The position numbers and the translations under genes were made by a program. A DNA stretch of 64,000 bases from Armillaria gallica (lineage: Eukaryota > Basidiomycota > Agaricomycetes > Agaricales > Physalacriaceae): contig JBANDB010000006.1 of NCBI GenBank assembly GCA_037576215.1, forward strand, positions 1,674,001-1,738,000, given 5' to 3'. The notes beneath the pieces are model-generated. The model saw only the letters and a list, made by a program, of their open reading frames with translations. It made no database searches and was not told the origin of the DNA. How positions within the stretch are numbered: position 1 is the first letter of the stretch; each line of letters starts with the position of its first letter. Shown piece by piece: positions 57,276 to 64,000 of this stretch.

Positions 57276-57839
57276 CTAAAGTGGCCTGGGGAAGGGCTTC
57301 CACTCGTAATTCCAGCCATTACGCGAAGGTGTGTCCGTCGGTATTCGCATCTCACGAGGAAATAGACCATGTATCCTCGCATCCAAGGCCTTCAACTCCG
57401 AAGCCTTCATGCCAACCGCCACCTCGGCCTCTGCGCGACTTCTCTCCCTCAAATCCTCTGTTTTGTTCGCCTCATAATAAAGATGAGGGTCGGCTTCAGC
57501 CAACTCTTCCATTGCTTGCCTCATACACTCAAACTTCCTCGCTAGCTCTGCATCCCTCTGCTTTCTGACGTGCCTCTTGTGCAGCAGCCATGCGCGCTCA
57601 ATGGTTTCGTGAGCCGGTACAGATGGTACCGCGTGTTGTAGAGCGCGGCCAACGTCACGGCGCCATCCTCCAGTTGGCGTAGCGCGGTTTCGGAGGTTGG
57701 AAGGGTACATGGCTCGACGAATGGCCTCCTTTTTGGGGTCGCTGGTTTCTTCTGGTTTTCGAGCATAGCCGCGAACGCACCCCTTGACGAATGGTGAGAT
57801 GCATGCACGCTTACTGGACCCCAGTACAGAGACCGACAT
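57276..57839 (-). CDS. MRPL28: Mitochondrial large-subunit ribosomal protein mL40
   Basis: Component of the mitochondrial 54S ribosomal subunit (mL40, Mrpl28 in yeast). The gene has one exon and codes for 187 residues. The N-terminus is a plausible matrix-targeting sequence: basic and Ser-rich with no acidic residue until about residue 30. The body shows the family pattern: RRAMYPSNLRNRATPTGGWR, an AHETIERAWLLHKRHVRKQR helix, FECMRQAMEELAEADPHLYY, and the C-terminal FPREMRIPTDTPSRNGWNYE. It converges with CSN2 (136 bases between stop codons) and follows NUP188 on the same strand, its start 227 bases beyond the NUP188 stop. Confidence 0.88.
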   Translation of the reverse strand: MSVSVLGSSKRACISPFVKGCVRGYARKPEETSDPKKEAIRRAMYPSNLRNRATPTGGWRRDVGRALQHAVPSVPAHETIERAWLLHKRHVRKQRDAELARKFECMRQAMEELAEADPHLYYEANKTEDLRERSRAEAEVAVGMKASELKALDARIHGLFPREMRIPTDTPSRNGWNYEWKPFPRPL

Positions 57840-58066
57840 GTTCGCGCTAAGAAAAGCTGAAAAATCTGAGAAATTCCCACGCTGAGCTTGCTCATCTCAT
57901 CCGGCCCGCTCATCCGTAATTGTCCGAGTGCACTCGAAAATTGCTACTGCTAAAATTGGTGATACAGTACTTTTACACTACACAATGGCTAACGATGTGG
58001 TAATGTCTGAATAAAGCGTTAGATACGGGATGAATTCTAATGGGTAAGGAATATCACTTACCAGGG

Positions 58067-61000
58067 TTATACAGGCGGAGATATCCTTTCGTGAATAAAA
58101 GTGGATAGCAAAGGAAGCACATCCATGCTTCGAGTGCCGATGACGGTATCGGTGCTCTTGATCACATCTCTAGATTTGGTCAATAATGACTGCAAGTCTG
58201 CCGCCATTTCTCCAGTCATCCCGCGTCTCATGCGATCGGCTAACGTCAGAGACGAACGAGGTGCCCTTCGCTCTTTTTCCTGTCTGGGGGCTTCTGGTTC
58301 GTCCATGTCCACATCGTTGGTGTTGACTTCAAAGTCTGGCTTTGAAAGCCACATAGCAAGTTGTGTGCCTGCGTAAATCAAAATCCCTTCAAGATTGCGC
58401 CGCGCCGTGATAACTCCCTGTCTGACATCTAGGGTGCTTCCATACTTGCTTGATAGGACAGCACCCATGGCAACAAGACTCTGGCCAGGTGGGAGTCTGA
58501 CTAATTCTTTCAACAGATCCAAGGTAGAGTTGCCTAGCTCTAGCAGGGTTCCCAATGATGCGGGTTCGCCTAACACTACTTTCGAGTGCTGCAAATCACT
58601 TTAGTCACTAGAAGATAATCATATTAGAGTATACTGACCGGTACAACGAAAGCTTCTTGGACAGGCCAGTCATCCTGCTCCCCTGACAGTACAGTGAACG
58701 CTTGACTGATGCTAATCAATGTCGCAATGATGTTGCTCGACAGTCGATAAAGTCGGTGCACGAGGTACACGACGAGCGGTCGCTTCAAAGGGTCAGAAGC
58801 GGGAGGTTCCTTGTCGACCAATGTTTGCTCCTCTTTCGTCACAGCCTCAAATAGGCTAGCCAACTGGTTGGGATGTGTGATAGCGTAGTTGAGCTGTTGC
58901 ATCAGATGTAGTGCGCGGTGTGTGAAGAGCCTCAGAGTTTTTTCAACCATGGTGTTTTGATTGGGGGTCGGAGGGCTGCTTTCTGCAATGGAATAGAAAA
59001 GATGAACGACTTGTTCAATTTCTTCGAGAAGAGGAAGAGAGATAACATCTCCGATACTCCATGATAACGCGCGAGTGATCTGGTCGCTATACAGCTGTAC
59101 CAATCCGCATGCTTCCGCGTCAAAATAGTGGCTGTTGCTCCCTAAAGCACCTATCACGCCCGACACTACTGCCAGCATAGAGCAATACACATAATGAGCA
59201 GGACTGCGGTCCCCGGTCAGCTCTGCTATATCGACATCAATTGATCCGGCGCCGATAGCTGGACTGATCATGTTATTGCTGTAGGCGGCAAGCACACCGT
59301 CGCTAGCTAGTCTCTCCGCAGTCGAAGGAATGCTCGCAAGCGCCATGTGGAATAAGAGCAAGTGTGGAACGTAGAGTGGGGCATGTCGGGTGATTAGAAG
59401 TGGTAAGTCTGAGAGACCGACAAGGTCGATACGAGCGAAAAGCTGCAAACTCGCTGCAACAACATTTGTTTCCTGGCATTTGGCTAACCATATAGAGGGT
59501 GAAGGATTGATGTCAGGTCTTGAACACTGTTCGAATACAGAAACCAAAAGTTCAAGGTCTCGATCCAGTTCCACGTCAGCTCTGCTTCTGGCCGCAGCCA
59601 GTACGACACGCATCGCGTCGATAACAGTATTCAAGGACGCCTCGATCATTTGGGAGATCGTCAATCGTTGATCGGCGTTCAGAAGCTTTGGCCGTCGAAC
59701 AAGCGTTCTAGAGTTTTTAGCGCAGAAATATAAAATCTGCAAGAGTGTGCGATGGAATGCAACTGTGAGGGATCCGAGAAAAGATGCCGACGGGGGTTGA
59801 TATTCATTCAGGATGATTCCTCGTACGTTATCGACCAACTCAACGAACGATTTGACGTCAGCCGTCTTCTCTGGCGTGGAGAACCATGCTACTTCCAGAA
59901 TGGCCAGGAGCAGCGACAAGCGCTTTCCGTGAATGGTAGCTACCATGTCACCGAGGCGCGCCTCCCGTGCAAGATCATAGGAGATGGATGAAGCAATTGA
60001 AATGAGAATTGGCCTGGCTGCCCCGTCGCCACGAAGGTAGGGACTAACTTGGCTCAGTAGGAACCGGGCACTCTCCGTGAGCCGCATTTGACTGTGTGAC
60101 AAGGACTGATTCAGGTTGATTGAAAGAAGTTGTTGTTCGGCCTTTTCAACAGGGTCAACCATAGCGTCCGCGTTGTGATACCCTTTGAGGCGACTGCGGA
60201 GTAAAGATGTCGATAGAGCAAAGTCGTCGCCATATTCACGATCCTCTAAAGGATCCCGGGATTGAAGCTGGGCAACTGAGAGACCAGGGAAGTCGTTCTT
60301 CAGCATTTCCTCCAAGCCATCGAATAGCTCCGGTCGATAGGAACTTGCCACAGCTTCCGACAGAAGATCGGTGAGTTCGTCTTCTGACCTAAATTGATTT
60401 TCCATGCTCTTGAAACTTGCAGACTTCTTCGATGGTGCATCCTTGCTATATGACTGGCCGATGTCGAGGCCGAGAATATGAAGAGCGTATGCTTTAGCAG
60501 CGATGCGATACGAGTGTGATGAGACGGTTTCATGCATCGTAGAATGTCGAATGCCGTCGATATATACATATTCCTCTGCATCGAATACTGGAAGTGGCCC
60601 AAGATCCGAACACGCCACCGATGCAACTTGGGACCAAAACTCTGTATCGTCGCGGAACCGTAGGTCCAAAATGAGCTTATGTTCTAATCCATGTTGCCAG
60701 GTAACGTCGAGGAAACGAAAAATGGAGGAGAGTAGTTGAGGATTGTGTTCCCATAGCCCCTGCCAGTTTTCAATCATGTCACGGGCAACATCAATTGCAC
60801 TTGTAACCAGGGGAGCTTTAGCATCAGTCTCCTTTCCTTTGCCTTTGATGTTACTTGGAGTGCGGAACTGGCCCACAACGAACACCTTAGCTAAGGCTGG
60901 TTCTGTGTTCATTGCCAAAGCAATGAAGTTCCAGACCTGAAATCGCAAGGACAAGTCCTCGTAGGGATGTTGTACGATGCGCACGAGGGATGCCGCTGTG

Positions 61001-64000
61001 GCCTCGGGATCTGCCAAATGCCCAACGATAGCTGGTACCGAGGTTTGAGAAGATAGAGAGTCGCAAAGGCAAGACATAATGCGAATGGCTTCGATGGGGA
61101 CGAGACTGCCGATGTCGCGGTCTTTGACATATGACGCTAAAACGTCGATGGGTTCTACTCTTGATTGATAGGGATCGGAGGCAGCGCCATCGGTGACCCG
61201 AGAGCAGAGAACTTGCTCTAACAAGCACAGTTTGGACGAATCACTGAACGTACGCTTCCGATTCAGAACCAAGCGCGTCAGTCGAAGCTGGGATTCCAGG
61301 AGAAGGATGACTCTTTTAGCATCAGCCTTCCGACGAGACGCATATAGGCTTTGAAGCATATGTCTGCCCGCGGTGATAGACGAAACCAACGGGGTAATAG
61401 TAGAGTTTGTTGCTTTGCCCAGGACCAAATCCAAAACTGCGCGACTTAGGTCAACAAACGGACCTTCTTCAGGTGCCTCTGGTGTGTGCTCCAGGACTTT
61501 GACGAAGAGAGACGCCACATGTCTGCCGATGTCGAAGCGATCACCGACGCGGGCATATCGCCATCCAAGATGCTCCACCCATATCTCATTATGAATAAAT
61601 TCAGTGGCTCGAAGAAGTACTTCTGCCTTCAACTTGCGAACATGTGGATCCTCTGGGATGACCAAGGTTGTGGCATCATGGAAAAGCTGCTGGGCGAGTT
61701 GTAACAGAGCGAGGGTGACTGTATAACGACCAGTGGTTCTCTCTGCAGCCAAAGCTACGGACATTGACCCCAACGACCGTCCTGCACCGAAAAGGACCGA
61801 TGTTGACCTCATATAAATCCAGACACGAGTGGAATAGCGAGGAATAGCGAGAATTGCTGCAAGCACACTCATGGCTGATGTTATGAGTTGCGTCGGAAGA
61901 GCAGATTTGGGACGCTGATTGATGCTTGTGAAGGTCTCTTCGAGAATCGTCATGGTGAGCTGTACTAGATCGGGGGGACCCGAATCAGACATGGTCTTCG
62001 AGACTGGAACATCAGCTTCCAGCGATTGTAAGAGCTGCTCTGCCTGGATAGGATTGTCTTGGATGAGACTTCGTATGAGGTCCAAAATATCGGTAACAAG
62101 AGCTTCGTCAATTCCACCATCCATTTCTAGGCCGGAGTCCTCGAGGGTTAGAGGAAATGGAGAATGTCGATCAGACGGTGGGGGACAGGGAGCTTTTCTA
62201 GCACCCAGGTAGGCATTTCGGCGTTTGACATAGTCAGCCAATATATCGAGCATCAGCTTCCAGCCGGAATGTTGGTGACTCCAACAAACCGCAAGCAACT
62301 CGCCTCCATCACCACTGAGCACTCGGCCTATCGATCCGGGCGGTAGTACGCTGCCACCAGGTAGGATGATAGGCCTCGAATTGGTGTAAGACAGGCCCAA
62401 TGACGATGAGGACCCATATCTCTCTGGGACTCTTTCGTACATGGCATGGGAGCCGATGCAGGCATGCAATGGAATGACCTGAGAGTACGTTGGCAAGTTT
62501 TCGAGGAAGAAAAAGACATGACGATCGCATAAGTCTCTGTCTCCTGTAAGCCCCAAAACAGACTGTGTTTCATCTGGTGTACAGAGTGGGTCAGTGTCCA
62601 AGAAGCCTGAAGCAGTCATCGCTCTGGCCAAGCGAACCAAAGGCCTGACTTGGATTGGAAATCGAGAGCGGGCTACGTCAAATATAGCACGACGCGCGGG
62701 TCCATACTCCCAGTCAAACTGCCAGTACTGGCTGCATATACCAGCAACCGATCTGCTCTCACTTCGGCCAAATAGTGCTATCCACACCTCGACGAAAGAG
62801 TCAAAATCCGGAATGTTTTCCACAGAGGTGAGGTCAAGCAAAGCAATGATAAGCCCTGATGATAAATTCAGCCGATTTGCATATGTATACTGTCAAATGA
62901 CGCTTACCCTTGAAAACAGACCTGAATGCAATAGCGTTCGTGTCTGTGACTGACGAGTCTGTCTTCATGGCAATGGAGGTGACGAACAAGGGCATTGCAG
63001 TGAGCAAACTTAACATAAGTCGGAATAGACCAGTATTGGGTAATAGGCATGTCTTCAACATCATGATGTGTGTTGGTTCACGGTCCTTGGAATAACGATT
63101 CGTTTGGGGCACCAGGGAGTCTAAAAATGGACGATAAGAGTCAGGGATCTCTTTAACTTCAGCCGCCACTGCCGATATACGAGAGACTACGGATGTCCAC
63201 GCCAGATAGGTGCATGCAAAATGAGCGCCGTCATTGGACATGACAAGATCGTGGATTCGCTTAAGCGATGCAGGGGATGAGGTGTACAAGTCAGTCCGCG
63301 AGGGAGAATCGGATATTTCAACGACGCCGGCATCTGCTAACGTCTCCAATTCGAGAACTTCGACGGTGATGAGGATCCAAAGAGACGTGATGTCTTGTTG
63401 CAGCTGGAGTGCGTCCTCGTCTAGCAATAACGTGGCATTCTGCTGTGCGGTACCAAGATTCGTCGTGTAAGCGGAGGTGAAAATCCTCTCGACTGTTCCG
63501 CCATCACATGCAACTGACCCCCACATCGTCCAAAACAACACCTCCAACATGACAAGTTGCTCCTTCATATTCTGTTTCGCCCATTTTGACGCTGTCCTTG
63601 GGTCTGCTGTCACTTTTTCATCAAGCCTCTCCTTCATTTTACGAGTATACTCCGTTAGAAGCGACTCGACAAACTTCGGGCCGTCAGAAATTATCTTGCT
63701 CAGGAATGTGCGTGAAATCTCGAATGCTGGGTCGGTAGGGTCTTCTTTGGCGCGGAAGAGAGGTATAAGAACGCGGAAAATGGCAATACGTTCCGAAAGA
63801 TAGAACGGAGTGATGGCCTCAACGCATGCTTCCACCAAGAACTCGTCCATGTCCGTGGCAGGTAGTCCTTGGTTGTACATGAACGACCGTAAAAGCACAA
63901 ATGCGCTGACCTCGTCGATTTTGAACGCGTCGCTGATTCCAAGAATGTAATCCTTGTCAGAATCCTCCAAATGGAACACCACGCCATCACTCAAAGTCAC
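58067..64000 (-). CDS. NUP188: Nucleoporin NUP188, partial (5' end outside window)
   Basis: Large alpha-solenoid scaffold protein of the inner ring of the nuclear pore. Exons 62908-64000 (running off the window), 58639-62855 and 58067-58588 code for about 1943 residues without a frame break; the very N-terminus is missing. Family features: the N-terminal solenoid (VFHLEDSDKDYILGISDAFK, ISDSYRPFLDSL-like PDSYRPFLDSLVPQ) and an SH3-like insert recognisable from SRPIILPGGSVLPPGSIGRV and ELLAVCWSHQHSGWKLML. A very long helical region with Leu-rich repeats fills the rest. NUP192 was considered; the SH3-like insert favours NUP188. The stop at 58067-58069 is followed five bases later by a perfect GTAAGT donor, so a 3' untranslated intron or an alternative last exon is possible. 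Confidence 0.88.

Noticed and set aside
1..64000. CRISPR array, prophage, rRNA or intact transposon
   Set aside because: None is seen on either strand; the window is spliced fungal nuclear DNA.

Overview
This 64 kb window is nuclear DNA of a filamentous basidiomycete fungus, most likely an Agaricomycete. The evidence is about 118 inferred short introns (mostly 42-60 nt), exons interrupted every 50-300 nt, a class III chitin synthase, a het-C-like gene, and complete eukaryotic housekeeping genes. I see no CRISPR array, rRNA gene, convincing tRNA gene or intact transposon. Gene models below were spliced by hand from the six reading frames. In every complete model the exon phases add up to a whole number of codons, in some only after allowing for the single missing bases noted.

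Layout: 1-6 kb holds gamma-COP (SEC21, running off the left edge), an unknown acidic protein on a shared 115 bp promoter, and casein kinase 1. 7.7-14.2 kb holds a 16-exon class III chitin synthase and an unknown Ser/Pro-rich protein. 14.5-20 kb holds a het-C-like secreted protein with a 24-residue tandem repeat and cytoplasmic tryptophanyl-tRNA synthetase. 20.2-23.7 kb holds two tandem paralogues of a family I do not recognise. 23.8-28 kb holds a two-cassette soluble ABC protein, Mediator subunit MED11 and tubulin cofactor A. 28.3-38.8 kb is gene-poor: two related bHLH factors flank a 4.2 kb stretch without a gene and a nine-exon four-helix membrane protein. 38.8-64 kb is dense housekeeping: LTV1, TAF2 carrying three C-terminal bromodomains, FAB1/PIKfyve, CSN2, mitochondrial ribosomal protein mL40 and most of NUP188 (running off the right edge).

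The genes do not form one pathway. Themes are RNA polymerase II transcription (MED11, TAF2, two bHLH factors), membrane traffic and phosphoinositides (SEC21, FAB1), translation and ribosome assembly (TrpRS, LTV1, mL40), cell wall (chitin synthase) and possibly self/non-self recognition (het-C). Several pairs are divergent on 106-216 bp promoters.

Two patterns cut across the window. First, eleven genes or exons need exactly one extra base to restore a conserved frame. All are apparent one-base losses, most in short homopolymers, and all lie left of about 41 kb, which points to consensus errors rather than many pseudogenes. Second, five introns begin with GC instead of GT. The best candidate for undescribed biology is the tandem pair at 20.2-23.7 kb, with conserved His/Cys blocks and a conserved C-terminal DPW motif.
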